A stretch of 64,000 bases of DNA from Callorhinus ursinus (GCF_003265705.1 NW_020312828.1:52005627-52069626); one strand, 5' to 3'. Numbered from the stretch's first letter, positions 10,713 through 22,740 are shown. The notes: generated by a model not told the origin, from the sequence alone. Translations and numbers: made by a program.

Positions 10713-12131
10713 TAGTAGTATTCTAGCACAATGTCTTCTGCTGACTTCATGGCTCACCTAATACTTGAATACTCATCTAAGGAAATGACTTACTTTTTAA
10801 AAAACTTGAAAAAACTCCCTATTCAAGAAATTTGTGTTTTATTAATACAGTGGTGTGTATGCACACACATGCATGGATATGAACATAACTAGAAAAGATA
10901 GATGTGAGAAACTGTATTTCATCTACTAAAAAAGGCAAGTAGGTGTGCCAAATGATTTGGACGCCTTATAAAAAATAAATCTGCCCCCTCTGGGCTGGTC
11001 CGCTCTTCCAGAGTTTCACGGCTGACTTGTTGGTGCCTATAGACCATTGTGTCCACTCCTTCAGTAGTGCCCTCATTCCAACACTGGCCTCTCATTAACT
11101 GCCAGTCCTCTCACTCAACATTATTCTGTAGGTTTGGCAGACCTTTTTGGTCAACATCAAGAAACTTACTTAAATCTTAATGATTTCAAATGAAATCAAA
11201 CTCTCTTGAATTTAAATTTTCATTAAAGCACACATGGTTTTAAAATTGAAGGGCCAGAATATTCCATAAAATATGTTTTTAATTTAACGAACCCAAGACT
11301 GTTAGCAATAATTTGAATCCCGATGAAATCAGCATGTATGGCAAAGATTTGTCTACTCTGGTAACCAGCAGTGCATTTGTGTCCCAATTTTGACTTGACG
11401 TTTTATAGAACTATAGCAAAAGGGAATGCGGTTGCTTACTTCAGCTCAACTCTTTAAGGCATTTTCTGAATAAAATGGAAAAAACGTTTCAGAAAAGCAA
11501 ACAAATGACCCCATTCACTAATATACATACAATTGAGTTTTCTTTTCTCTAAAGCAATTATATATTATGTTAGTACTGTGCTTTGCATTTTCTTTGTCTC
11601 TTCCTCTCAAGAAATATTTTTCTTACAGTGGAAATTCAATGATTTCTTTCCTTATATTGACATTTTCTGTTTGCATGAGGACAAGGATGAAACAGAGCAA
11701 ATATAAGTGGATGAGGCTGAGGAAGAAATATTTGGTGGGGAGCGGGGAGAAGAGTTGTAGGAGAACTCTTTCCTTGGATATAGGGGGCACAACACAGATG
11801 CATGTACTGGAGTAGTTTTATATCCCTAGAAACAAGCCTTATCACTGAAGCACTGGGTGAATTAATGTTTTGGAAAACAGGGTAATTTCTTTCCATTGAT
11901 TTATAACTATAAAGGTACTTGTTTTTTATTTCTGATTTAACTATGTGACCTCACTTCCAATTTTGAAATTATAATCTAGATGTAGATAAGAATTCAAGGT
12001 AAAAGGATACTATATACTTTATAGAATTTTGAGATGAGTGCTTTTATAAAGTAAAATATATTACTTTAGTGGTAGTAATAACCCTCTGTTGATCTCTTTT
12101 CTAAGTTGATTTTTTAATATTTTGTCACATG
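10713..12131. other. Unique DNA
   Basis: About 1.4 kb without a recognised repeat or exon. Overlapping frames at 11567-11815 (+) and 11636-11896 (-) have no identifiable domain. Confidence 0.5.
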
Positions 12132-12318
12132 TTTTTTTTTTTAAAGATTTTATTTATTTATTTGAGAGAGAGAGAGCACATGAGAGGGGGGAGGGTCAGA
12201 GGGCAAAGCAGACTCCCCGCTGAGCACGGAGCCCGATGCAGGACTTGATCCAGGGACTCCAGGATCATGACCTGAGCCGAAGGCAGTCGCTTAACCGACT
12301 GAGCCACCCAGGCACCCA
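12132..12318 (-). mobile_element. can-SINE
   Basis: T-run, AAAGATTTTATTTATTTATT, (GA)n, GGGTCAGAGGGCAAAGCAG, GGAGCCCGATGCAGGACTTG, and a head ending GAGCCACCCAGGCACCC. Belongs to the same subtype as the copies at 33664 and 55946. Confidence 0.95.
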
Positions 12319-12779
12319 CATGCTTTGTTTCTTGAAAGTGAACACATAACGAATAATCTCTTTGCAATGTGAATGTTTACCCTGTAATTTCTCCTTTGGA
12401 AGTAAGGACCAATTACGTGTTAGGGTTCAGGGGATGCAGGATGGGCCAACATAGCTCCCAGATTGGGAATGAGCAGATTCTGAAGAATTTTGCCAAAATG
12501 ACATGGCCCCTGATGGTGTTGCATAAGGTTCCACAAAGCCCCACCTGTCTTATGGAAGGGAGTGCTTTCACCTTTTTATGCCCTGGTTCCCATAGTAACT
12601 TGGTATATTACTTGTCTTTGGCATTAATAGTGGCATGGTGGCAAATCATGTTAAATTAAAGCCCAGGCCTCGGCCTCAAATGCTTTTGCTTCCTGATTTA
12701 TGAAAGACATCATGATTGAGAGAAAAGAATTTGTAAGTAGCAATTAGAGGAGTGAGGTAAAGAATTGCACTGAGATTTA

Positions 12780-13450
12780 TTTTTTCAGTGAAGTGCAGTT
12801 AATGGAGCATATAAATGGAAAGGACTTTCCATTCTTTGGCTGGCTGGTACATTCCCTGATTTAATCAAATAAGACTGAAGTGTGCCTTTTACTTTCTACA
12901 CAGTCTGACAGAGGTAATTTAGAAAGGAGCTTTTAGATGAGTGTCGGCGGCGGCTGCCCGACTTATGTTTTTATGAAGGAAATACAATTGCAAATGTCTT
13001 CTCAAGCTGATTGATAAGCAATAAGAAAGTGAAACAAGAGCTCAATCTCCAAGAAACGAGAAAAAGTTGTGTTTGTTAAATGGGGCAGAAAGATATCTGC
13101 CATCCTCCTGGGATTTTTGTCTCTGATTTAGTGCCTATGCAAATCTGTACTGTAGCACATGAAACCAGAGCCACATTACTAATGTTACATGCCTCATTTC
13201 AGTCCCAGCGTTTTCACTGAACTGCATATCCCATATTGCTCCAGAGCCAGCCAAAAAATTTGGCTGATTAGAATTATCTGCATTTGTAAATTATTGATGT
13301 TGGGTCCAGAGAGAAAAGAGAATTTGCTGAGTTTGGGGCTCTAGTACATAATTGTAATTAATAGAAGGATTTAGATACAGAGCCTTATTTTCATCCTCCG
13401 ATTATTCCCTTTTGTTCATATAAAATCTGTCCACTAAAAATTGAAGGCAA
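12780..13450. promoter_or_regulatory. Candidate non-coding regulatory block (repeat-free)
   Basis: Repeat-free sequence with an unusual cluster of CpGs (GTGTCGGCGGCGGCTGCCCG, 12941-12960) in CpG-poor surroundings. It also holds homeodomain/GATA-like motifs (CTGATTGATAAGCAATAAG near 13007), an octamer ATGCAAAT near 13138, and TAATTGTAATTAA near 13350. Such mixtures occur in conserved vertebrate enhancers, but conservation cannot be tested here. This is inference only. Confidence 0.25.
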
Positions 13451-13980
13451 TACTCTAAGATCACAATACTGCATTATTACTGCAACACATTCCTCCTCCT
13501 TCCCTCCTTCCATTCTTTGGAACGTACTGCATCTTTGCATACCTAACAAGGACATGGCCATTTGCTATGGAGGTGGACATAAAACTAATTGTGATGTAGT
13601 GTGTTTGGACAATAGTAGATAATCTCGGTACTAGAGGATTAAGTCTGTGTAAGGTGTCGGGAAAGAGAGTCAGTAACTCTGCCAGACAGTAACACCTGTC
13701 TGGGGGTGAGTCAGGGGACACTTCATACAGGAGCCCAAGGAGAAAAGAAAATTCCAGCCAGGAGAGCACCGATATGAAGATACAAAAGAGCAAAGTATGT
13801 TCGATTACTTAGCTCTGGTCAAAACTTTAAGGAAAGCTTAAGAACAAAAGGTAAGGACATTAATCTTTCCATACTACTGAACTGGCTTACCACGTTGACT
13901 TGATAGTGTAAGAGTAGATAGAGCTTTGGGACAAAAGAGGTAGTCAGGAGCAAAGGTTAAATAAATTTCTCTTTGATGAA

Positions 13981-14160
13981 GGGTGTCTGGGTAGCTCAGT
14001 TGGTTAAGCATCTGCCTTTGACTCAGGTCATGATCCCAGGGTCCTGGGATCGAGTCCCCGAGTTGGCGTTGTGCTCCCTGCTCAGTGGGTAACCTGCTTC
14101 TCCCTCTGCCCCTCCCCCTGCTTGTGCTCGCTCTTTCACTCTCTCTCTCTCTCTCTCAAA

Positions 14161-14199
<39 letters not shown>

Positions 14200-14213
14200 A
14201 AAATCTTTAAAAA
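13981..14213 (+). mobile_element. can-SINE with expanded (AAAT)n tail
   Basis: GGGTGTCTGGGTAGCTCAG, GGTCATGATCCCAGGGTCCT, the CT-rich tract, then a long (TAAA)n, AATCTTTAAAA. An imperfect duplication AAATTTCTCTTTGATGAA (13963-13980) against AAATTTCTCCTCCATGAA (14214-14231) flanks it. Confidence 0.95.
14136..14203. repeat. (CT)n followed by (AAAT)n microsatellite
   Basis: A CT run and about eleven AAAT/TAAA units from the SINE tail. Much longer than the two or three units in the other copies, so probably length-polymorphic. Confidence 0.93.
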
Positions 14214-14231
14214 AAATTTCTCCTCCATGAA

Positions 14232-15371
14232 ACTCTGTGGTGCCTAAGTGACTGTAATATGCAGCTATGTAAGGGGCACATTAATAAAGGAGATCCAAAT
14301 ATTTGGTGCAGATAGCAAATGGCTCCTCAATTTTGGAGAGAAAATTAAGAAGTAAAAGAGGTGATGACCGAAGGTTTTTGTGAGGATTCTATCTTGGATT
14401 GTGGGTCATGTCTATGCAGATATTGGATGAGTTATATTTGAAGTACTGATGAGCCAAGATAACTGGAAATACAAAGTTAGATTCCAGGAAAGAAGCTGAG
14501 ATTGCAATACAGATTTGAGAATGCCCATCATACAGTTGGTAGTTAAAATCATGATATAGCGGATTAAAATACCCAGAATTGCTATACTTTGAAATTTTAG
14601 GCAGCCACAAAATTTAATTCATGGTCTAGGAGGAAACTGATTAGCATTTGTGCATGATCAACCCAGCAATAATTCCCCTACCTTCTCCTTCCAAACGGTA
14701 CCCAGATTTTTGGGGAGCATCCAAACATCTTTCCATTATGTCACTGATGTGTTTCCTAAGAAGCTGACTTAAACCCAGCTCTAGGGATGAGTCCTGGTTT
14801 ATATAGCCATTCAGAGTAATCCTATACCGTTGCCATAATGGTGGGGTCAAATAACCCAAATCTGAGACAATCCGAACACAGCATTTCCAGGGTAAGAGGG
14901 ATTCGTTGACGAAGGGGTAAAGACCCAATTAAATTTAATTGGACATGATAGGAAATTTGCTAGAGATTTTTTTGGGGGGAAAAACTCCTGAGAGTCCATC
15001 TTATTCTGAGAGGTGTGGCCTGTTAATGTGAAACATGAAACTGTTACAGTATAGGATGAAACTTATACCAGAGAAGCAGAATAGTAGGAAAGAAACCAGG
15101 TTCTTGATGAACTGCCTAACCAAATTGGCTCTGAAACCTACCTTAACTGAAAATTTCAGTTATATTCGTTTACAGATTGTTACTATTTAAAGCCAGTTTT
15201 GGTTGAGTTTTCCTTTATTTGCAATGGAAGTCATCTTCACTGATACAGTTGCATTATCACAATCAAGAAGACGTTGAACAAAGTGACTAATGCCCCAGAT
15301 GGCTGAAGTAGGCGTGGGTTTAGCAATTACAGTTCGTTCCCTACCTTTGCTAGAGCAATTCTGGCCTAGTA
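14232..15371. other. Unique DNA
   Basis: No recognised repeat or exon. The minus-strand frames at 14389-14610 and 14641-14928 carry no domain I know. Confidence 0.45.
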
Positions 15372-15420
15372 GATGGGTGGAAGTAGATTTCAGTGGGTGG
15401 AAGTAGATTTTGATGGGTAG
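15372..15420. repeat. Short tandem repeat, 20-bp period
   Basis: GGGTGGAAGTAGATTT at 15375 and 15395, followed by a partial third copy GGGTAGAAG. About 2.5 units. Confidence 0.75.
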
Positions 15421-15479
15421 AAGATGGGAGATGAAAAAATAGCAAGTTCAATAAGAGCAAGCATTTTGGTCTTTAAAAA

Positions 15480-15560
15480 AGATATTATTGTACCCCCAGC
15501 ACTTAGAAGAGTTCCTGACACACAGTGTGCACTCAGTGCATTCTGGAGAGTGAGCAAATG
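15480..15560 (+). mobile_element. L2 LINE 3' end fragment
   Basis: CCCCCAGCACTTAGAAGAG, TTCCTGACACACAGTGTGC and ACTCAGTGCATTC follow the conserved L2 3' end (CCCCAGCACCTAGCACAGTGCCTGGCACA-type). Old and diverged. Confidence 0.6.
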
Positions 15561-16715
15561 TGCAAACATTCGTTGCATATTTCTCATTTACAAAGCATGA
15601 GGAGAAGAGAATAGAGCATGGCGACATGCTTAAAGAGGGTGGGTTAAGTAACAATAATTTAAAATTGGAAAATTTTTAGCTTGGCAACTTTTTAACTGAG
15701 TAATCAGAAGAAATTCAGGAAAATGTAAAAGATGATAGAAAAGGCTGGAAAATATGAAGGATAGGCCTAGAAAATTTTTGAGAAGGTAGAAGATGGAAAG
15801 AGAAAATCTTGCAAGATTTCAGGCTGAAAGGAAAAATAGACTACTTACAAAGGAAGAAAAATGATACTGGAACTCTGGGAGCCAGAATATGTCGGACTCA
15901 TTGCTATAGACCACCGGGGGGGAATCGGCTGCAAGCCGAGAATGTTGATGTAACTCATCTGCTAAGGGAAGAGAAAGATTTGTGGATTTGCAAAGATTGA
16001 GGGAGAATGTTAAGCACACACCCCAAATGGAAAAGATACTTGAAAATCTTACAGCAGAAGAAACCTCAGTATAAATGGAGATAAAAAGAAGAAAGAATGG
16101 CAAGCAATAAACTTTAAAATGTACATAAGTAGGTATAAAAATACACAAACGTATATTAAATGCGTGTAAATGGATAGTGATAATGGAACAAGGAATGCAT
16201 CGTTTAAGTGCTAAATTCACACTGTTAGAACAGAAGGGATGTAGAAGAAGGGAAGAGTGTAGTTACTAAATGTTTGCCCTAGAAACGTAGAATTTAGATG
16301 TGGGTGGAGTGGGCTGGAGTAAAGAGCTCATTCTACAGAACTCATCATCAAGAGCGAGAGTGGACAAAGTCAAGTCTTTTAGTGTGGACTTGCTGGGGAG
16401 GGTGGGGGGAAGAACACGTAGTGGAGACATAGCTCATCTAAGTTGGGAGAAAGAGTTATTTTGGTTTCATATAAAAAGAGATAAATAAGTGTTTGCTTAT
16501 GAGTATTGGAATGGTAGAATGGAAAAATACAGTATTTCAAGTTAAATGCACAGGAAAGAGGGAATAACTGGCAAAACAGTCAAAGCAAGAGAAAAGAATG
16601 AGGAAACCATAAGAAAATGAAAATAAGTAAACCAAGTAAGAGGCAAAGAATAAAATTAAGTATATAAATTGTTGCATATGATTTAGTCAAATTCTCTTAT
16701 TGAAAGATAGAAACT
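15561..16715. other. Unique, purine-rich DNA
   Basis: A/G-rich plus strand without a recognised repeat. The 133-codon minus frame (15819-16220) and the 63-codon plus frame (15809-16000) overlap in a purine-biased stretch that is poor in stops on one strand. Neither shows a domain. Confidence 0.45.
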
Positions 16716-17300
16716 GAGAGGTTGGGTTCAAAATAAAAGAAAGCAGGTAACATTCTTAAAAGTGATAAAATTTGAAAACAGGAGGATGGACAAGAGAGAC
16801 CAAAGGCAAACAAAAAGAGGAGAGTGGCAATATTATTAGATGAGATAGAATGTAAGATTGAAGTTTCAAATCGTGTGTAATCAAAGAAGGCATTAGATCT
16901 ACCAACTTTCTTGGTGAGATTTCCATGTGTAAGTGTGAAATGGTACCTGTAGAGACTATTAATATGAAAATCATTTGTATATAAAAATAATCCCCCAAAC
17001 CAAGTTACATATGTGTATGTGTGTAATTCTATGATCATGGGGAAAGGCGTGGAAGGACACACACTAGTGTTTAAAAATGGCTACCTAGAAAGGGTTGAGC
17101 AAGTTGTACAGGATCAAGTCAAGGTGACAGTTTATTGGACGCTATAATCTTACATTCTACCTCATCTAGTAAGAGTGCCACTCTCTTTTTGTTTGCCTTT
17201 GGTCTCTCTTGTCCATTTTTCTGTTTTCAAACTTTATCACTCTAAGTGTAGTTTCATGAGACTGAATGTGTCTGTTTTCTTTTATTTTAAACCCAATCTC
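16716..17300. repeat. Imperfect inverted repeat with long arms
   Basis: The left arm 16716-16859 is the reverse complement of the right arm 17146-17300. The inner about 100 bp are close to 90 percent identical by eye, including GACAAGAGAGACCAAAGGCA on the left and its complement on the right, and GAATGTAAGATT facing AATCTTACATTC. The outer part (GGGTTCAAAATAAAAGAAA against GGGTTTAAAATAAAAGAAA) also pairs, with an about 17-20-base gap in the left arm. The spacer is 286 bp and is not palindromic. I do not recognise the arm sequence as a known repeat. Confidence 0.85.
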
Positions 17301-17375
17301 GGGTTGGAGGATGACAAAGAAGGATTTGATAACATCTGACTTTGAGCAAAAGCATTGGTAAAAACACTACCACCA

Positions 17376-17588
17376 GGGCACCTGGGTGGGTCAGTTGGTT
17401 AAGCGACTGCCTTAAGCTCAGGTCATGATCCTGGAGTCCCAGGACTGAGTCCCACATCAGGTTCCCTGCTCAGCAGGGAGTCTGCTTCTCCCTCTGACCC
17501 CTCCCCCTCTCATGTGCGCTCTCTCTTTCTCATTCTTGCTCTCTCAAATAAATAAATAAAATCTTAAAAAAACAAAAAAAACAAAAAC
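17376..17588 (+). mobile_element. can-SINE
   Basis: GGGCACCTGGGTGGGTCAG, CTGGAGTCCCAGGACTGAG, GTTCCCTGCTCAGCAGGGAG, CT tract, (AAAT)n, then an A/C-rich tail. Target-site duplication AAACACTACCACCA (17362-17375) against AAACACCACCACCA (17589-17602), one mismatch. Confidence 0.96.
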
Positions 17589-17630
17589 AAACACCACCAC
17601 CAAATCCCTTCTAAGAACTGAGCAGTACAG

Positions 17631-17828
17631 GGGCACCTGGGTGGCTCAGTTGTTAAGCATCTGCCTTCGGCTCAGGTCATGATCCCAGGGTCCTGGGATC
17701 GAGCCCCGCATCCGGCTGCCCGCTCCGCGGAAAGCCTGCTTCTCCCTCTCCCACTCCCACTGCTTGTGTTCCTACTCTCAATATGTCTCTCACTCTCAAA
17801 TAAATAAATAAAATTAAAAAAAAAAAAC
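17631..17828 (+). mobile_element. can-SINE
   Basis: Second SINE in the same orientation, starting only 28 bp after the previous duplication. GGGCACCTGGGTGGCTCAG to CTCAAATAAATAAATAAAA. Target-site duplication AACTGAGCAGTACAG (17616-17630) against AACTGAGCAATACAG (17829-17843), one mismatch. Belongs to a different subtype from its neighbour (CGCTCCGCGG in the middle). Confidence 0.96.
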
Positions 17829-17843
17829 AACTGAGCAATACAG

Positions 17844-20399
17844 GGTTTGGATGGAGAACGGGACTTTGGAGGATAGGACCAACAAGCACAGAGGGGTTCT
17901 ACAGAAAACGTTCTAGAACTGACCTGTAACTACTTGCTTAGGTATACTCCTTAGGAGGAGAATCAATTCTCTTTTTATTTGCTTGTACATAAGTATACAA
18001 AGGAACCTACATAATTTGCATTAAAATATAAGAGCATAAAAATAGATGCTTAAGTCTAATAAAATGTGTTTGCATTGTCTGTTGGGGCTAAGCGCCCTAG
18101 GCAAATACACGATTAATGTTTTCCTACAGTATTGTCCTAGATGTGTACATATTAAGGAGTGTTACTAAGTCAATTTTCCAGAGTCTTTGTATCACAGGGC
18201 TAATGTCTGCCAGAAAGTTTAGGCATAAAGAGAATAGAGTATATCCTGAATACTTTGGATCTGTGCTTTATTCTTTCTCTGACATTTCTTACAGACAGAT
18301 GAGTTTCAGAGAGACAGACGTACACATCAGTATTTTATTGTTATTCCCCTGACCCCAGGTAATTGCTTTAAATATCCTACAAAGGTCTGGAGTCACCTTT
18401 ATTTGGGTGATTTTAAATAAAAGACCATTTAGTGTAAAAAAATCTTAATAATTTGGAATTTTTCTATATGTTTCAAAGTCTAAGAAGTCTGACCATAATT
18501 TATATAAATATAAAAAACAGGCAAGTTCTCCAGAGCATAAAGAATTATCTTGCATGAAAAAGCAAAGTAACTTTGTGACATGTTTAGATAAATTTGTCAG
18601 AGGTGAGCCTAATTTTTCTTTCTATAGCTATAGGACACTAGCGGGAATGCTCTCTGCTTAAAAGAAAACCTACATGACGAATTCATGTACACAAGAAGGA
18701 TGAATTCATTTACAGAGGGCTGGATTGATTATAAGGTTGATGTTGGTGAGCACATTTATAACTTCAGTGTGTAAATTTAACTTCTGATAACATTTTTTTT
18801 ATTTAGGTGAGTATGGTTTCCTATAGCAAATGTCTTACCATGTTTGTGGTCATCAAAAGCTTTACTGTGAAGAGTTACATTCCTTTGTGATTAAACCAAA
18901 AGGTTAGTTAGGCAGTTGAATATTAAAGAAAAGCACTTTAATCATGCTAATAAGAAACAGAGCTTGCATAGATTAAAGCCTAAATAAGGCAATTGCTCCT
19001 TCAGGCTATTCTCTGCATCACGGGCTACCCTTGCTCTCTGTCTCCCAGACAGGTTCTACTAGGGCAAGGCGGAGGCAGGGTACTGGACTTTGGGAGGAGA
19101 ATGGGTTGGGGTATTTATTTCCCTTGCTCCCTCCCTGTCCTCTTGCTATAGGTTGGCTGCATGTGTCTCTGGATGTCAAGGCTGTCCTTTATGCACCATT
19201 CTCTCTGGGTTCCAGTAACTGCCCTCTCCCCCTGCCTCTTCTGGCCTGGGAGTCCCCCTGGCCTCCACTATTGCCCCAGGCTACTATACTCCCCTCAGAG
19301 CAGTGCAGAGGACCCATTACCGAACACTCCTCAATACCTAGTATGATTGTGCCAAATGTTTGCTCTGAGGCCCTGTCCCAGTATCGTGTACTCTGCCCCT
19401 CTCTTCTGCCTCTTATTCAGAAGTGCAGTTTCAACACAGGATGTTTTTACTTATGGTAACAAGATCTCAAAATAATTTAATCAAATACAAGCTTACCTTA
19501 TATTGGCACAATTAAGACCAGCCAAAAAAAATTGTTTACTCATCCTGATTTTCATACTTACATCCTGTTTAGTAAGTTGCTAATCAGGGGCCATCCAGTT
19601 GCGATGTGGCTATTATGATCTTTGCATTTCATTACTGTATATGTTTGCAGGTTTATGCCTATAACTCTTTAGACTGTGGAATTAACATGTTGATATTTTC
19701 TGGCAGTGCTCTGTCTTTAAGAGAATCCCGAGCAGGTCTCAGTGACCATGATGTCTCCTTTTGTGTTCATTTTTGAGACCGACTGGATCAGCAGGGCCCC
19801 TCAGGGTGCGTAAGAAGATGTGTGTACATCTAAATCTCTGTAGAAGAGGATGTCTGTTCATCATTCATTCATCCAGTTAAGAATTCATGTGGTAATTGGA
19901 ATCCCTAGATAGTAAACTAGAGACTTTCTCCTGCTCCAGACCCTTTAACCTAGCTGAAGACAGTGAGGTGTTTCTCAAATTGAGAAAATTCTAAAGAGCT
20001 TGATGGAGGTGACCAACTACTAGAGGTGAGCACCCTGACAGCCCAACATGCAAATTGCTGAAGAGGTTTGGTGAGTCTTGATCCTTAAGCTCGGCTTGCA
20101 TTTAGGAAAAATGGCCCATGCAATACACTGACTGAACCATGATTGGGATGCAGCCTCTTGCTGACACAAAACAGTTGTTAGAGGGTTTCTGGCTAGGACT
20201 TTTGGCCACCTGATTAATGCTGTACTGTTCAGAGTCAGCACCTTTTTCCAGGGGCCCTGACCAGAGATCCAAGAGGTGAGGAAGGGGTCAGAAGTATCCC
20301 AGCTCGAGGCCTGGCTCCATTCAGATGATGGTAAAGATGATGATACAATGAACAGGAGAAATTTGGAGCCCTAAGGCAAATTTCCTCTGGATAAAAGGA
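17844..20399. other. Mostly unique DNA; possible old retroelement 3' end at 18990-19470
   Basis: No exon recognised. The segment 18990-19470 (CAGACAGGTTCTACTAGGG, CTCTCTGGGTTCCAGTAAC, CCTGGGAGTCCCCCTGGCC) resembles an old mammalian retroelement end I cannot name. The 142-codon plus frame 19031-19459 lies in it and is proline/leucine-rich without a domain, so it is most likely accidental. Confidence 0.4.
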
Positions 20400-21385
20400 A
20401 GTGAGGGCCCCTTTGGAAGACAGTTTGGTGGTTTCTTATAAAACTGAACAGACTCTTACATGTGATCCAACAGTTGTACTCCTTAGTATTTACCCAAATG
20501 AGTTGAAAATGGATGTCCACACAAAAACCTGCCCACAGGTGTTCCCAGCAGCTTTATTCGTAATTTCCAAAACTTAAAAGTAACCAAGAGTCCTTCAGTT
20601 ATTGAATGGATAAATAAACTGTGGTATATCTGGACAATGGAATATTACTCAGCACTAAAGAAATGAGCTGTCAAGGTTAAATGCCTATTGCTGAGAGAAG
20701 CCTATTTGGAAACTTCCATATAGCATGATTCTAACTATATACCATTCTTTTTTAAATTTATTTTTAATTAATTAATTTATTTTTAAAGATATTATTTATT
20801 TGACAGAGAGAGACACAGCGAAAGAGGGAACACAAGCAGAGGGAGTGGGAGAGGGAAAAGCAGGCTTCCTGCCGAGCAGGGAGCCCCATGCGGGGCTCGA
20901 TCCCAGGACCCTGGGATCATGACCTGAGCTGAAGGCAGACGCTTAACGACTGAGCCACCCGGGCGCCCCTAACTATATACCATTCTTAAAAAGGCAAAAC
21001 GATGCAGATAGTAACAAGATTAGTGGTTGCCAGGGTTCAGGGTGGGGGACAAGGAGGGATGAATAGAGGGAACACAAAAGGTTCTTAGGGCAGTGAAACT
21101 ATTCTGTGTGAAGTTATAGTGATAGATACATGTCATTATACTTCTGTCAAAACCCGTAGACTGTACAACACCCAGACTGAACCATGATGAATCCACGGTC
21201 TTTAAGTGATAATGATGTGTCAGTGTAAGCTTGTTATTGGTGACACATCCACCACACTGGGCAGGATGTTGATAGTTAGGAGGCTGTGCATGTGGGGGGC
21301 ATGTATATAGTAAATCTCTGTACTTTCTGTTCAATTTTTCTGTGAACCTAAAAATACCTTAAAAAATCTGTTTAAGAAAAGAAAT
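20400..21385 (+). mobile_element. Old L1, ORF2 end and 3' UTR, split by a SINE
   Basis: ORF2 3' signatures: GAATGGATAAATAAACTGTGG, CAATGGAATATTACTCAGC. These are followed by a 3' UTR with AGATTAGTGGTTGCCAGGG and GTACAACACCCAGACTGAACC, ending in AAAAATACCTTAAAAAATCTG. Reading frames are broken throughout. The SINE at 20750-20968 interrupts it. Confidence 0.88.
20750..20968 (-). mobile_element. can-SINE inside an L1, 19-bp duplication
   Basis: T/A-rich tail, GACAGAGAGAGACACAGCG, GGGAGCCCCATGCGGGGCTC, and a head ending GAGCCACCCGGGCGCCC. Exact 19-bp target-site duplication CTAACTATATACCATTCTT at 20731-20749 and 20969-20987. The tail side carries extra TTAATTAATTAATTTATTTT. Confidence 0.97.
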
Positions 21386-22740
21386 GAGGCCCAGATGTAA
21401 ATGTGACTTGAGGAAGCGAAGCAGGGTGGCTCATGGAGTCTCTGGCTCCCTGGTCATAAGTAAAGAGTATTTATTCAGTCTCTATTTAAGCCCTAGGATC
21501 CTTCCACACTGCTGGTCATGCTAAGAGAGCAGAGTGTCAGAACCGTAAAGGAGGGAAGGTCATTCAGTAGTCATGGGGCATAACCCTGTCTGCAACTTAC
21601 TCTCCTGAAGTATTCTATGCCGATGGGAATCTACCTTTACCAGTAGTGGGTTTAATAAACACCCTTAATCTACCCAGGTTTCTTTGCTGTTGGTGACATA
21701 GACCTTTTTGATTTTGAAAAACACTTCCTAAGTTACTGCTTGTGTTGTAGAAGCTCTGAGGTGTCCTATCTCTAAAGACAGAGGATCCACCCTGCACAAA
21801 GTTTTCTAAGAGTAAAAGAAGAAGAGATAGGATGACTGTTCACACCAAAGGCCAAGTGAAATAGTCTGTGCTATGATTGCATGTTGTTGGAACCCTGAAG
21901 TTTTGAGGCAGTGTTTTCTGAAGCCCTTCGTCTTCCAGTAGCTGCCAGTTGGCCAAGAGAGAAAACAGCAGGGGGGCACATTTCTGTATGTTACTATCCA
22001 TAACTGTTTTGGATATTTCCCCCAGAGAAACTGATGATCCTTTGGCAGACAGTAGATAATTAATCCATTATCCCATCCTTGCAGAGGAGAAAGTTTTCTG
22101 GTTTCACAGATGGGGGAAATGTGATCACCAGTGGAGGAGAGACTGGCCAAGGTCTGGGTCTGGGGAGAAAGTGTCAGAGACCTTGTTTCACGATCAAATT
22201 GAACAGCTTGGACTACTGGATACTCATGATACTGTGGGGTGCTGCTGAAGTTGCCAAGAAAGATTGGTTTGCTCGTGTTGACCTAGTCATTTCAGAAGTC
22301 AGTGGATATCCAAGGCCACTTAAATTTGAGGCAGAAGTGTCCTGACATTTCTCATGCTGTGTGTTCTTTAGTCATTCTCTTGGAAATTCAGCACATGCAT
22401 TTATCCCATTAGTGATAGGAGAAAAATACTGATTACCTTCCAACACATATGATGTATGTCAGTGGGTTAGAGCTGTGGTGGTAACGTAATACATTCTTCT
22501 CTGCTTAGGCTGCACGTGTATTTAAGCATCCTTGAAATCTGAAAGTGGCAGCACTGAAAGCAGCTGAACCCCTTTTCCTAGCTACTCAGATACAGATTTC
22601 TAATTTAAACAACTATCCCAATCCAAGCTGTGGAACTCTGAAGAAGGAGATTATGACAGGTTCTATTTCCAGTTTCATTTCTTTGTGGTAGTTTGCCTTG
22701 ATTTTACAAATTTAAGTTGATGTTAAAAAAGGAAAGACAT
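21386..22740. other. Unique DNA
   Basis: No exon or recognised repeat. Short frames at 21806-22150 (-) and 22079-22345 (+) are unsupported. Confidence 0.45.

Noticed and set aside
14641..14928. 95-codon minus-strand frame as a possible exon or viral remnant
   Set aside because: No domain, no splice support and no recognised repeat; kept only as unassigned DNA.
15819..16220. 133-codon minus-strand frame
   Set aside because: Sits in purine-biased DNA that lacks stops on one strand; no domain or conserved composition.
17631..17710. tRNA-like A and B boxes
   Set aside because: They belong to the tRNA-derived head of a can-SINE, as in all other SINE copies; not a functional tRNA gene.
19031..19459. 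142-codon plus-strand reading frame, the longest here
   Set aside because: Pro/Leu/Ser-rich, no domain, no homologue recognised, and it lies in a probable old retroelement end; accidental.
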